A stretch of DNA of 64,000 nt. It comes from Pseudomonas sp. MAG733B. GTDB lineage: Bacteria; Pseudomonadota; Gammaproteobacteria; Pseudomonadales; Pseudomonadaceae. The DNA is taken from assembly GCF_036884845.1 (NCBI RefSeq), contig NZ_CP145732.1, positions 496,001 to 560,000 of the forward strand. Direction: 5' to 3'. The notes beneath the pieces are model-generated. The model saw only the letters and a list, made by a program, of their open reading frames with translations, searched no databases and was not told the origin of the DNA. A program made the translations under genes and the position numbers. Of the stretch, positions 44,253 through 53,234 are shown piece after piece; the first letter of the stretch is position 1, and every line of letters begins with the position of its first letter.

Positions 44253-44579
44253 ATGCAACGGATCAAGGGCTATCACGCCCATGTGTATTTCGACGCCGGC
44301 ACCATCGATCAGGCGCGAGCCCTGTGCGAGCAAGCGGCGCAATTGTTCCCGCTGAAGATGGGCCGCGTGCATGAGCGCCCGGTCGGCCCGCACCCGGACT
44401 GGAGTTGCCAACTGGCGTTCGGGCCGGAGCTGATTGGCGAAGTACTGCCGTGGCTGGCGCTCAACCGCAAGGGTTTGGTGGTGTTCCTGCATCCGGACAC
44501 GGGCGACGATCTGCTCGACCACACCGAGCATGCGATCTGGATGGGCGCGATTCGCCCGCTGGACCTGTCTATTTTTTGA
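44253..44579 (+). CDS. DOPA 4,5-dioxygenase-family protein
   Basis: This 108-residue protein starts MQRIKGYHAHVYFD and matches the DOPA_dioxygen family; the histidines in GYHAHVYF, RPVGPHPDW, FLHPDT and DHTEHAIWMG are the likely metal ligands. AGAGGG precedes the ATG. The bacterial members are small, cytoplasmic and mostly of unknown substrate. Its stop abuts the stop of the convergent next gene with no bases between. Confidence 0.88.
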   Translation: MQRIKGYHAHVYFDAGTIDQARALCEQAAQLFPLKMGRVHERPVGPHPDWSCQLAFGPELIGEVLPWLALNRKGLVVFLHPDTGDDLLDHTEHAIWMGAIRPLDLSIF

Positions 44580-44981
44580 TCAGATGGTTTCTTCCGGCTC
44601 GCTGGGCAAATGCTCGTCCAGGCGCAGCCACGGCAAGCGGCTGTCGGTCCAGATGTGCCGCTCGGCCGGCGCCAGCTCGGGATGATCGAGAGTGGCGATG
44701 GTTACATCGATGCTTTCCGGGCTCAGGTGAGTGGTCAAGGCCAGTTGCGCCCCACAGTGGCCACAGAAATATCGCGTGCAGGTCGATGAAGAGTCGTACT
44801 GCGCCGGTGTTCCGGCCAGCCATTGAAAGGCCGATGCGGGCACGGTGATCCAGGTGGTCACGATGCCGCCGCTGACCCGTCGGCAAATCGAGCAATGACA
44901 GTGGGCGATATCGTGCAACGGCCCGCTGAGTTGATAGCGCAGTTGTCCGCAGTGGCAACCGCCTGTATGGATATTGGCCAT
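44580..44981 (-). CDS. GFA-family zinc protein
   Basis: This 133-residue protein shows the zinc-binding pattern of the GFA (glutathione-dependent formaldehyde-activating) family: GGCHCGQLRY, HCHCSICRR and FCGHCGAQL. The biochemical role of most family members is unproven, so I keep the family name only. Confidence 0.88.
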   Translation of the reverse strand: MANIHTGGCHCGQLRYQLSGPLHDIAHCHCSICRRVSGGIVTTWITVPASAFQWLAGTPAQYDSSSTCTRYFCGHCGAQLALTTHLSPESIDVTIATLDHPELAPAERHIWTDSRLPWLRLDEHLPSEPEETI

Positions 44982-45012
44982 GCTGGTTCCTCCTGTTGTG
45001 AATCGACTGACG

Positions 45013-45091
45013 CCATCGCTAGCAGGCTAGCTCCCACAATGGATCGGTGTCGTACGCAAAACCAATGTGGGAGTGAGCCTGCTCGCGATGG
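45013..45091. repeat. REP doublet, family 2
   Basis: Left copy 45013-45038 is identical in core to the one at 35126; the right copy (TGTGGGAGTGAGCCTGCTCG, 45066-45091) has diverged towards the family 4 sequence. Located between the GFA gene and the citrate-carrier leader. Confidence 0.88.
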
Positions 45092-45397
45092 CCGCAACTC
45101 GGTTTCCCTCCCTGCCCCGGTCCGACGACCGGTCGTACTTCCGGTCAACGCTTTCATCGGCGAAAGCTGGCTGAAAGCTTCCCCGATTAGGATCGCCCCC
45201 ACTACCGGCAACAGACCGGTCGGCCAATGCCAGCGTTTTATCGCTCGCACAGCCCATTTAACAACAACAATGGTGATTCTGATGTCCTCTTCTATCCGCC
45301 GCTTCGCTGCAACTCCGCCCGTACGCCTCGTGCTTCCCGTTCTGCGCTGATCGCCGATCCGCTCATTCCCTAGCCGCGCTACGCCTGGAGTATTCCC
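45092..45397 (+). promoter_or_regulatory. Long leader region of the citrate carrier
   Basis: This 306-bp gap holds a perfect 12-bp palindrome ACGACCGGTCGT (45125-45136), the A-rich motif AACAACAACAA (45260-45270) and a 26-codon ORF (45270-45350). AACAACAA is the binding pattern of the Hfq/Crc catabolite repression complex in Pseudomonas. I see no clear promoter consensus. Confidence 0.5.
45270..45350 (+). CDS. Candidate leader peptide upstream of citM-type gene
   Basis: An ORF of 26 codons (MVILMSSSIRRFAATPPVRL then VLPVLR) starts directly after the AACAACAACAA motif and ends 47 nt before the carrier start. An internal ATG (45282) gives 22 codons. There is no good Shine-Dalgarno, so translation is uncertain. 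Confidence 0.35.
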   Translation: MVILMSSSIRRFAATPPVRLVLPVLR

Positions 45398-46705
45398 ATG
45401 CTGACTTTCCTTGGCTTCGCCATGGTCATCACGTTCATGTTCCTGATCATGACCAAGCGCCTGTCTGCGCTGATCGCCCTGATCCTGATTCCAATCATCT
45501 TCGCCCTGTTCGGTGGCTTCGGCCCGAAAATCGGCCCGATGATGCTCGAAGGCATCACCAAACTCGCGCCGACCGGCGTGATGCTGATGTTCGCGATTCT
45601 GTACTTCGCCCTGATGATCGACTCCGGCCTGTTCGACCCGGCCGTGCGCAAGATCCTGAAAATGGTCAAGGGCGACCCGTTAAAAGTTTCGGTCGGCACC
45701 GCCGTACTGGCGCTCGTCGTTTCCCTCGATGGTGACGGCGCGACCACTTACATGATCTGCGTGGCCGCCATGCTGCCGCTCTACAGCCGCATCGGCATGA
45801 GCCCGCGGATCATGGCCGGTCTGATCATCCTCGCCGGTGGCGTGATGAACATGACTCCATGGGGCGGCCCGACCGCCCGTGCCGCCAGTGCGTTGCACGT
45901 GGACCCTTCGGCGATCTTCGTACCGATGATTCCAGCGATGGCGGCCGGTGTGGTGGCGATCCTGGCCATCGCTTACTTCTACGGCAAACGTGAACGTGCG
46001 CGCCTGGGTGAGCTGCATCTGGTGGGCGATGAGATCGACCACAGCGAAATCAGCGTCTCGCAGTTCCCGGATGCCCGTCGTCCGAAGTTGATCTGGTTCA
46101 ACGGCGCCCTGACCCTGGGCCTGATGTGCACCCTGATCGCCGGCCTGTTGCCGCTGCCAGTGCTGTTCATGGTGGCGTTCAGTATCGCGATGATCGTCAA
46201 CTATCCTTGCCTGCAACAGCAAAAGGATCGCGTCGCGGCACACGCCGGTAGCGTGCTGGCAGTGGTCGGGCTGATCTTTGCCGCGGGCATCTTCACCGGT
46301 ATCCTGTCGGGCACCGGCATGGTCGATGCCATGTCGAAAAGCCTGCTGTCGGTGATTCCGGATTTCCTCGGCCCGTACCTGGCGGTGATCACGGCGCTGG
46401 TGAGCATGCCGTTCACGTTCTTCATGTCGAACGATGCATTTTATTACGGCGTGTTACCGGTACTTGCCGAAGCCGCCAGTCACTACGGTATAACCGCGGT
46501 GGAAATGGCACGTGCCTCGATCGTCGGTCAGCCCGTCCACCTGTTGAGCCCGCTCGTACCATCGACCTACCTGTTGGTGGCCCTGGCCGGTATCGATTTT
46601 GGTGATCACCAGCGCTTCACCCTGAAGTGGGCAGTGCTGGTGTGCATGTGCATACTGGTCGCCGCGTTGCTGATGGGGATTTTTCCGCTGTTCAGCACTC
46701 TATAA
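45398..46705 (+). CDS. CitMHS-family citrate-metal:proton symporter
   Basis: This 435-residue inner-membrane carrier of the CitMHS family imports citrate as a complex with a divalent metal. It has about 11 hydrophobic segments; conserved blocks include SLDGDGATTYMI, GGVMNMTPWGGPTARAA, and FFMSNDAFYYGVLPVLAE. It starts MLTFLGFAMVITFMFL with GGAG upstream. Metal preference cannot be read from sequence alone. Confidence 0.92.
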   Translation: MLTFLGFAMVITFMFLIMTKRLSALIALILIPIIFALFGGFGPKIGPMMLEGITKLAPTGVMLMFAILYFALMIDSGLFDPAVRKILKMVKGDPLKVSVGTAVLALVVSLDGDGATTYMICVAAMLPLYSRIGMSPRIMAGLIILAGGVMNMTPWGGPTARAASALHVDPSAIFVPMIPAMAAGVVAILAIAYFYGKRERARLGELHLVGDEIDHSEISVSQFPDARRPKLIWFNGALTLGLMCTLIAGLLPLPVLFMVAFSIAMIVNYPCLQQQKDRVAAHAGSVLAVVGLIFAAGIFTGILSGTGMVDAMSKSLLSVIPDFLGPYLAVITALVSMPFTFFMSNDAFYYGVLPVLAEAASHYGITAVEMARASIVGQPVHLLSPLVPSTYLLVALAGIDFGDHQRFTLKWAVLVCMCILVAALLMGIFPLFSTL

Positions 46706-46716
46706 GCCCAAGACTC

Positions 46717-46765
46717 ACCACATCGGGTCCAGGCTTTGTTGTTTGAAGCCCGGGCCCGTTGTGGT
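46717..46765 (+). other. Long hairpin between citM-type gene and terC
   Basis: Arms 46717-46736 (ACCACATCGGGTCCAGGCTT) and 46746-46765 pair at 17 of 20 positions plus a possible G-U. It is 25 nt before the TerC start. No T-run follows, so it may be a weak terminator or a structured leader; I do not see riboswitch consensus elements. Confidence 0.55.
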
Positions 46766-46790
46766 TTAACACTCGCTCAAAGGAATACAC

Positions 46791-47558
46791 ATGGAATGGC
46801 TGACCAACCCTGAAATCTGGGTTGCCTTCTTCACCCTGACCGCCCTGGAAATCGTCCTGGGCATCGATAACATCATCATGATTTCGATCCTGGTCAGCCG
46901 CATGCCCAAGCACATGCAGCAGCGCACCCGGATTTTCGGTCTGGCGCTGGCCATGATCACGCGGATCCTGTTGCTGCTGTCGATCACCTGGGTCATGCGC
47001 CTTACCGCCGACCTGTTCGAAGTGTTCGGCCAGGGTATCTCCGGGCGTGACCTGATCCTGTTCTTCGGTGGTCTGTTCCTGCTGTGGAAGAGCTCGCAAG
47101 AGATGTACCACGCGCTGGAAGGTGAAGACGAAAGCAACGAAGAACCTTCGGGCAAGGGCGGCAACTTCCTGTACACCATCATCCAGATCGCGATCATCGA
47201 CATCGTGTTCTCGCTGGACTCGGTCATCACTGCGGTCGGCATGGTGTCCCATGTACCGGTCATGGTGGCGGCGATTGTCGTGGCCGTTCTGGTGATGATG
47301 CTGGCTGCGGGCACCATCAGCGCGTTCATCGACAAGCACCCGTCGCTGAAGATGCTGGCGCTGTCGTTCCTGCTGGTGGTCGGTACCGTTCTGATTGCCG
47401 AATCCCTGGACGTGCACGTACCGAAAGGCTACGTCTACTTCGCCATGGCGTTCTCGCTGGCGGTGGAAGCGATCAACATCAAGATGCGCACCGCGATCGC
47501 GAAAAAGCGCAAGCAGCAGGATCCGGTGAAACTGCGCAAGGACATTCCGGGGCAGTAA
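46791..47558 (+). CDS. TerC-family integral membrane protein
   Basis: This 255-residue protein has seven or more hydrophobic segments and the TerC signature ALEIVLGIDNIIMISIL and IVFSLDSVITAVGM, each with the conserved Asp in the membrane. Relatives include manganese exporters and tellurium-resistance proteins; this one may export Mn2+ or another metal. The tail is basic (AIAKKRKQQDPVKLRKD). AAAGGAA precedes the ATG. Confidence 0.9.
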   Translation: MEWLTNPEIWVAFFTLTALEIVLGIDNIIMISILVSRMPKHMQQRTRIFGLALAMITRILLLLSITWVMRLTADLFEVFGQGISGRDLILFFGGLFLLWKSSQEMYHALEGEDESNEEPSGKGGNFLYTIIQIAIIDIVFSLDSVITAVGMVSHVPVMVAAIVVAVLVMMLAAGTISAFIDKHPSLKMLALSFLLVVGTVLIAESLDVHVPKGYVYFAMAFSLAVEAINIKMRTAIAKKRKQQDPVKLRKDIPGQ

Positions 47559-47585
47559 TCCTTTAAGCGGTATGTACGCAAAACC

Positions 47586-47675
47586 TGTGGGAGCGGGCTT
47601 GCTCGCGAAGTCGGAGTGTCAGTCGACATCATTGTTGGCTGATACACCGCTTTCGCGAGCAAGCCCGCTCCCACA
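47586..47675. repeat. REP doublet, family 4
   Basis: Inverted 24-bp copies TGTGGGAGCGGGCTTGCTCG plus CGAA at 47586-47609 and 47652-47675, between terC and the Na/Pi gene. Recurs at 55615-55704. Confidence 0.9.
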
Positions 47676-47844
47676 TTGGTTTTCGCTGATCCTTTTTCAT
47701 GACAGTTTTGTTTCAATCACTTCTTTAGCTATGCGATGCTGGCGCCCAGCCCGTTAGCCAACTACAGCTTAAGTACAAAACGTAGAACGTCGCGCGGCAC
47801 CGTCAACTTGCCCCTTTGGGGCGTTACCACCACAGGGGGCCTGT

Positions 47845-49503
47845 ATGCTCACCCTGCTCAATTTGCTCTCTGCCGTGGCCTTGCTGATCTGGGGCACGCA
47901 CATCGTCCGAACCGGCATCCTGCGGGTCTACGGTTCCAACTTGCGTCATGTCATTGGCCAGAACATGTCCAAACGCTGGCTGGCGTTCATTTCCGGGATC
48001 GTGGTGACCGCCATGGTTCAGAGCAGCAACGCCACCGCCATGCTCGTCACTTCCTTTGTCGGTCAGGGCCTGATGGCGCTGACCCCGGCGCTGGCAACCA
48101 TGCTCGGCGCCGATGTCGGTACGGCGCTGATGGCGCGGGTGCTGACCTTCGACCTGTCGTGGCTGTCGCCGCTGCTGATCTTCCTCGGGGTGATTTTCTT
48201 CCTCTCGCGCAAACAGACGCGACTGGGCCAGATGGGCCGCGTCGCGATTGGCTTGGGCTTGATCATTCTCGCCCTGCAACTGATCGTCGAGGCGGCCACG
48301 CCGATCACTCACGCCCAAGGCGTGAAGGTGATTTTCGCCTCGCTGACCGGCGATATCCTGCTCGACGCCCTGGTCGGTGCGCTGTTCGCGATGATTTCCT
48401 ACTCCAGCCTCGCGGCGGTCCTGCTTACCGCAACCCTGGCCGGCGCCAGCGTGATCAGCTTGCCGGTGGCCATCGGCCTGGTGATCGGCGCCAATATCGG
48501 CAGCGGCATTCTGGCGTTCCTCAGCACCAGCATGCAGAACGCCGCCGGACGCCAGGTGGCCTTGGGCAGCCTGCTGTACAAACTGATCGGCCTGGTGCTG
48601 ATCATTCCGGTACTCGACCCGTTGGTGCACTGGATCGACAGCCTGGATTTCAGCCCCCAGGAAATGGTTATCGGCTTCCACCTGCTCTACAACACCGCGC
48701 GCTGCCTGATCCTGCTGCCCAGTGTCGGGCCGATGGCCAGGTTTTGTGCCTGGGTGTTGCCGGAGCGGCCACAGGTCAACGGCACTGCCAAACCCCGGCA
48801 CCTTGACGCTACGGCGCTCGTTACACCGAGCTTGGCGCTGGCCAACGCGGCTCGGGAAACCCTGCGCATGGGTGACCTGATCGATAACATGCTGGAGGCC
48901 ATGCTCGATGTGCTGAACGGCAAGCAAACCGCAGTGACACAAGAAGTGCGTCGCCTGGCCGACGATGTGGAATCGCTCTACAGCGCCATCAAGCTGTATC
49001 TGGCGCAAATGCCCCGCGAGGACCTCAGTGATCAGGACAGCCGGCGCTGGGCGGAAATCATCGAGCTGGCGATCAACCTCAAACTCGCCAGCGATTTGAT
49101 CGAACGCATGCTGCGCAAGGTTCAGCAGCAGAAAACCTCGCAGCGTCGCTCGTTTTCCGAAGTGGGCCTGGAGGAACTGGCCGGGCTGCAAACTCAGCTG
49201 ATCTCCAACTTGCGCCTCGGAATGTCGGTGTTCCTCAGTGCCGACCCCGAAAGCGCCCGGCAATTGGTCCGTGAGAAACGTCGCTTTCGCGCACAGGAAC
49301 GGCGTTTGGCCCACGCTCATGTCAGCCGTTTGCAGCGTAAGATCGTGCAAAGTATCGAGACCAGTTCGTTGCACCTGGAATTGATTGCCGACATGAAGCG
49401 TCTGAATTCACTGTTTTGCAGCAGCGCCTACGTGGTGCTGGAAACCTCCGACACCGGCGCGCTGGTGGTCGACGATTTGACTGACATCACGCATTCTCCC
49501 TGA
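47845..49503 (+). CDS. Na/Pi cotransporter-family protein with PhoU-like domain
   Basis: This 552-residue protein has an N-terminal half of two Na_Pi repeats (MVQSSNATAMLVTSFVGQG and SYSSLAAVLLTATLAGAS are the paired QSS-like motifs) and a C-terminal cytoplasmic PhoU-like helical domain (about residues 340-545). The family moves phosphate, outward in E. coli YjbB. Direction here is not known. A small GCCCC-TTT-GGGGC hairpin lies in the leader. Confidence 0.88.
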   Translation: MLTLLNLLSAVALLIWGTHIVRTGILRVYGSNLRHVIGQNMSKRWLAFISGIVVTAMVQSSNATAMLVTSFVGQGLMALTPALATMLGADVGTALMARVLTFDLSWLSPLLIFLGVIFFLSRKQTRLGQMGRVAIGLGLIILALQLIVEAATPITHAQGVKVIFASLTGDILLDALVGALFAMISYSSLAAVLLTATLAGASVISLPVAIGLVIGANIGSGILAFLSTSMQNAAGRQVALGSLLYKLIGLVLIIPVLDPLVHWIDSLDFSPQEMVIGFHLLYNTARCLILLPSVGPMARFCAWVLPERPQVNGTAKPRHLDATALVTPSLALANAARETLRMGDLIDNMLEAMLDVLNGKQTAVTQEVRRLADDVESLYSAIKLYLAQMPREDLSDQDSRRWAEIIELAINLKLASDLIERMLRKVQQQKTSQRRSFSEVGLEELAGLQTQLISNLRLGMSVFLSADPESARQLVREKRRFRAQERRLAHAHVSRLQRKIVQSIETSSLHLELIADMKRLNSLFCSSAYVVLETSDTGALVVDDLTDITHSP

Positions 49504-49559
49504 ACGTCCGCCGTGGCCCGAAGTCTGTTGAACTCACGCTAGCCGTATGGAAGCTCGTT

Positions 49560-50936
49560 ATGCGTTGTCTGTTGTTCGCCTGTCTGTTGCTCGGCTCATT
49601 CCCTTCGTTTGCCCTGGATCGCTTTCAGGTCGAGGGCTACACCCTGCGCAACGGCTTGCAACTGCTGCTCAAACCCGGCACGGAGCGCGGGCATGTGGCG
49701 ATCCGGCTGGTGGTCGGCGTCGGTATCGATGATTTTAGCTGTGCGGAAAAAGAATTGCCGCACCTGCTCGAACACCTGCTGTTCAGCGGCATCGACGCCA
49801 GCGGTGAAGGCGGACTCGAAGAACGCATGCAAGCGCTGGGTGGCGAATGGAACGCCTTCACCAGCAATGCCGACACCACGTTCGTGATCGAAGCACCGGC
49901 GAAAAACCAGCGCAAAGTCCTCGATTTGCTCTTGGCATTACTGACCCAAACCCGGTTCGACGACAATGCCATCAACGCCGCCAAGCAAGTGGTCGAGCGT
50001 GAAGACGGTGGTCATTACACCCATTTGCAGCGCTGGCTGGATCGTCAGGATCTGGGCCACACCGCCAGCAAGCAACTGGCTGTGGAGCTCGGACTCAAAT
50101 GCTCCGAGCGTGCCGAAGTCCATCAATTGACCCGCGAGCAACTGGAGAAAGTCCGCCAGGATTGGTACGCGCCCAACAACATGACGCTGATCGTGGTCGG
50201 TGACCTTGACCGCTTGCTGCCGGCCTATCTGGAACGGACCTACGGCACGTTGGTCCCGATCGAACCCGGCAGCCACCCGCCGCTGCCGCAAATCGAGGCC
50301 AGCGCCGCCCACGAGCGCGTTCTGACGCGGGGGTTCGTTGGTGATGGGGCCAAGCTGCACTGGCTGGTGCCGGAACCGGTGCTGGAAGATCAGCACGACG
50401 TTACCTTCGACCTGCTCAAGGACTACCTGGACTGGGCGCTGTATCGCCAGTTGCGGCTGGCGCACAGTTTGTCCTATGGCCCGTGGGCCGAGCGTGAGGT
50501 GTTCGGTGGCGTAGGCTTCATGAGCCTCAATGCCGACCTCGAGCGCGATGACGTGGACGAGGCACTGACGGTGCTGGATGACTTGAAGGCTCAATTGCTC
50601 AAGGATGGCCTCAACGCCGAAACCTTCAATCGCCTCAAACAGGCCGCCATAGCCCGCCAGTCCTGGGCGGTGCAAGGCAACAGCGCGCTGGCCGATTACT
50701 ACTGGAGCGCGCTGGGCGACTACGAGGACGGCCGTTTTGCCAACCCCACCAAGGAGCTGCAAGCGGTTTCCCTCGCTGAGGCGAACAAGGCGATGCGCGA
50801 ACTGCTCCTACAGCCTGGGTATGTGCGGATCGAGAAGCCGTTGCTCAGTGATGATCAGGTGTTGTGGGCGATTGCCGGGGTGTTGGGCTTGCTGGTGTTG
50901 AGTCTAGTGGCCTGGCGTTTTCATCGCAGAAAGTAA
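49560..50936 (+). CDS. M16-family zinc peptidase with C-terminal membrane anchor
   Basis: This 458-residue protein has a signal peptide (MRCLLFACLLLGSFPSFA), an inverted zinc motif HLLEH (His68, Glu71, His72), a further Glu in the VVERE block as third ligand, and a C-terminal helix WAIAGVLGLLVLSLVAW followed by RFHRRK. It should be a periplasmic protease held by one inner-membrane helix. A lone M16 half of 450 residues usually works as a dimer or with an inactive partner; none is nearby. Confidence 0.88.
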   Translation: MRCLLFACLLLGSFPSFALDRFQVEGYTLRNGLQLLLKPGTERGHVAIRLVVGVGIDDFSCAEKELPHLLEHLLFSGIDASGEGGLEERMQALGGEWNAFTSNADTTFVIEAPAKNQRKVLDLLLALLTQTRFDDNAINAAKQVVEREDGGHYTHLQRWLDRQDLGHTASKQLAVELGLKCSERAEVHQLTREQLEKVRQDWYAPNNMTLIVVGDLDRLLPAYLERTYGTLVPIEPGSHPPLPQIEASAAHERVLTRGFVGDGAKLHWLVPEPVLEDQHDVTFDLLKDYLDWALYRQLRLAHSLSYGPWAEREVFGGVGFMSLNADLERDDVDEALTVLDDLKAQLLKDGLNAETFNRLKQAAIARQSWAVQGNSALADYYWSALGDYEDGRFANPTKELQAVSLAEANKAMRELLLQPGYVRIEKPLLSDDQVLWAIAGVLGLLVLSLVAWRFHRRK

Positions 50937-51001
50937 CCATTTCCCACGATGAGGCGGTAACCTGTCAGGGATTTTTCCTACGACTACTGTGAACCGCCCG
51001 A

Positions 51002-52030
51002 ATGCCGACCTTGACCCTCTTCGTACAGCGCATCCTCGAACTGATGAAGCGCTACCCCGGGGTCATTGCGCTCGGTGGTTTTGTCTCCGGGGTCGGCAGC
51101 TTCATTCTGGTGGATCGTCAGCAGGGACTGGCGAGCTGGATCACCACCATCATGCTGATCAGCTGGATCTGGCTGATGCTGGAAAACAGCCTGACCAAGC
51201 TGTTCACCCGGATCTTCAAGCGGGAAATTCCCCAGCCATTGCTGCGTTATGCGACGCAGATGATCCACCAGGAAAGCCTGTTCTTCGTCCTGCCGTTCTT
51301 TTTCATCACCACGACGTGGAACAGCGGCCAGTTGTTCTTCACCGGGTTGTTGGGCATCGCGGCGCTGATTTCCATCGTCGACCCGCTCTACTACAAATGG
51401 CTGGCGCCTCGGCGCTGGGCGTTCCTGGCGTTGCACACGCTGACCCTGTTCGCCGCCCTGCTCACCGCGCTGCCGGTGATCATGCACCTGACCACTTCGC
51501 AAAGTTTCAAATGGGCGCTGGGCATTGCCGTATTGCTGTCGTTCCCGAGCCTGGCGTCGATCTTCCCGATCCGCACGGTGCGCAACGCGCTGGCGATCCT
51601 CAGTATCACCATCGGTATCGGCGGCGTCGGTTGGGTGCTGCGTTCGTGGGTGCCGCCGGCGACATTGTGGATGACCGACGTGGCGATCAGCACGCAGATG
51701 CAGGACCGTACGCCTGGCAAGAGCCTGGAAGAAGTCAGCGTCGAGCAGATTCGCGGCGGCGGCTTGTACGCGTACACCGCGATCAACGCGCCGCGAGGCC
51801 TGGACGAGCGGATTTATCACGTCTGGCAATTCAACGGTAAAGAGGTCGATCGCATCCCTCTCGACATCCATGGCGGGCGCAAGGAAGGCTATCGGGCCTG
51901 GACCCACAAACAGAACTTCCCCGGTAACCCGGCGGGCAAATGGCAGGTTCGGGTGCTGACCGAAGACGGCCAGTTGATTGGCGTGTTGCGCTTCACGGTA
52001 CCTGACAGCACACCGGTCAAAGAAAAGTAA
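51002..52030 (+). CDS. DUF5924/DUF2914 membrane protein
   Basis: This 342-residue protein has about eight hydrophobic segments in residues 18-215, then a soluble C-terminal domain from TDVAISTQMQDRTPGKSLEE onward, with YHVWQFNGKEVDRI and GNPAGKWQVRVLTEDGQLIG, typical of DUF2914. Function is unknown. It lies 65 nt after the M16 gene and 55 nt before the MCE transporter genes, so it may be expressed with either. Confidence 0.82.
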   Translation: MPTLTLFVQRILELMKRYPGVIALGGFVSGVGSFILVDRQQGLASWITTIMLISWIWLMLENSLTKLFTRIFKREIPQPLLRYATQMIHQESLFFVLPFFFITTTWNSGQLFFTGLLGIAALISIVDPLYYKWLAPRRWAFLALHTLTLFAALLTALPVIMHLTTSQSFKWALGIAVLLSFPSLASIFPIRTVRNALAILSITIGIGGVGWVLRSWVPPATLWMTDVAISTQMQDRTPGKSLEEVSVEQIRGGGLYAYTAINAPRGLDERIYHVWQFNGKEVDRIPLDIHGGRKEGYRAWTHKQNFPGNPAGKWQVRVLTEDGQLIGVLRFTVPDSTPVKEK

Positions 52031-52085
52031 GGCAGTTCGTGCTATTACGTAGGTCAGCGTAAATAGCCGAAAAAGCACGGAGCTT

Positions 52086-53234
52086 ATGACCAGCAATACA
52101 GTGGCCGGCAATGCCCAATTGGACACCTCGCACGCCCCCGCTCAGATACGGGTGACGGGGGACTGGACGCTCGCCCATTACGCCGACCTCAAGCTTCTGA
52201 GCGAAAAGCTCGAAGGCCAATACGACAACAATACGCGCATCGATCTCAACGGCCTCGGCGCCCTTGATACCGCCGGTGCCTCGCTGTTGGTGGAGCTGCT
52301 GGGCTCCGAGCGCCTGGGCCGGTCCGCCGAACATCCCGATTGCACCCTTTCTTCCGCCGACCGCGCGTTGCTGCAAACCGTCTACCAGTCGCTGACCGAT
52401 TTCTGTGTGCCGATCAAGGAACCGGAAATCAGCGTCGGCATTCAACTGCTGACGCGCATTGGCCGTGCGGTGGACACCGTTTGGCAGGACACCCTGCAAC
52501 TGCTGGGTTTTGTCGGCCTGATTCTGGAAACCATCGTTCGTGGACTGTTCCGGCCCAGCCGCTGGCGCATCACGCCGATGGTGGCGCACATCGAACAGAC
52601 TGGCCTCGATGCCGCGCCCATCGTCGCCCTGCTGACCTTTCTGGTGGGCGCCGTGGTGGCGTTTCTCGGGGCGACGGTGCTTTCCACGTTCGGCGCCAGC
52701 GTGTTCACGGTGGATCTGGTGGCGTTCGCCTTCCTGCGGGAATTCGGCGTGTTGCTGACGGCGATCCTGATGGCCGGGCGCACGGCCAGTGCGTTCACCG
52801 CGCAGATCGGTTCGATGAAGGCCAACGAAGAAATCGACGCCATCCGCACCCTGGGCCTCGATCCGATGGAATTGCTGGTGGTGCCCCGCGTCCTGGCGCT
52901 GCTGATCGCGTTGCCGATGCTCACTTTTCTGGCAATGGTTTCGGGAATCGTCGGCGGCGGTGTGGTTTGTGCGATATCGCTGGATATTTCGCCGGCGATG
53001 TTCCTCTCGCTGCTGCAATCGGACATCGGCGTTCAGCATTTTCTGGTGGGGATCGTCAAAGCGCCGATCTTCGCCTTCCTGATCGCCGCGATCGGTTGCC
53101 TGGAAGGCTTCAAGGTCAGCGGCAGCGCCGAATCCGTGGGTGCGCACACCACGTCGAGCGTGGTGCAGTCGATTTTCGTGGTGATCGTGCTCGACGCCGT
53201 GGCCGCGCTGTTTTTCATGGAGATGAGCTGGTGA
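52086..53234 (+). CDS. MlaE-type lipid ABC permease with fused N-terminal STAS domain
   Basis: This 382-residue protein joins a STAS domain (about residues 1-105, with IDLNGLGALDTAGASLLVEL) to an MlaE permease (about 140-380; EFGVLLTAILMAGRTASAF and IGSMKANEEIDAIRTLGLDP are the permease signature). In the E. coli Mla system the STAS part is the separate protein MlaB. The next gene overlaps it as GTGA. It moves phospholipid or another hydrophobic substrate between the membranes. Confidence 0.92.
   Translation: MTSNTVAGNAQLDTSHAPAQIRVTGDWTLAHYADLKLLSEKLEGQYDNNTRIDLNGLGALDTAGASLLVELLGSERLGRSAEHPDCTLSSADRALLQTVYQSLTDFCVPIKEPEISVGIQLLTRIGRAVDTVWQDTLQLLGFVGLILETIVRGLFRPSRWRITPMVAHIEQTGLDAAPIVALLTFLVGAVVAFLGATVLSTFGASVFTVDLVAFAFLREFGVLLTAILMAGRTASAFTAQIGSMKANEEIDAIRTLGLDPMELLVVPRVLALLIALPMLTFLAMVSGIVGGGVVCAISLDISPAMFLSLLQSDIGVQHFLVGIVKAPIFAFLIAAIGCLEGFKVSGSAESVGAHTTSSVVQSIFVVIVLDAVAALFFMEMSW

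Noticed and set aside
46717..46790. yybP-ykoY manganese riboswitch before terC
   Set aside because: A hairpin is present but the conserved riboswitch sequence blocks are not.
47736..48806. 356-codon frame overlapping the Na/Pi gene
   Set aside because: It is the +1 shadow of a clear membrane protein and has no own features.
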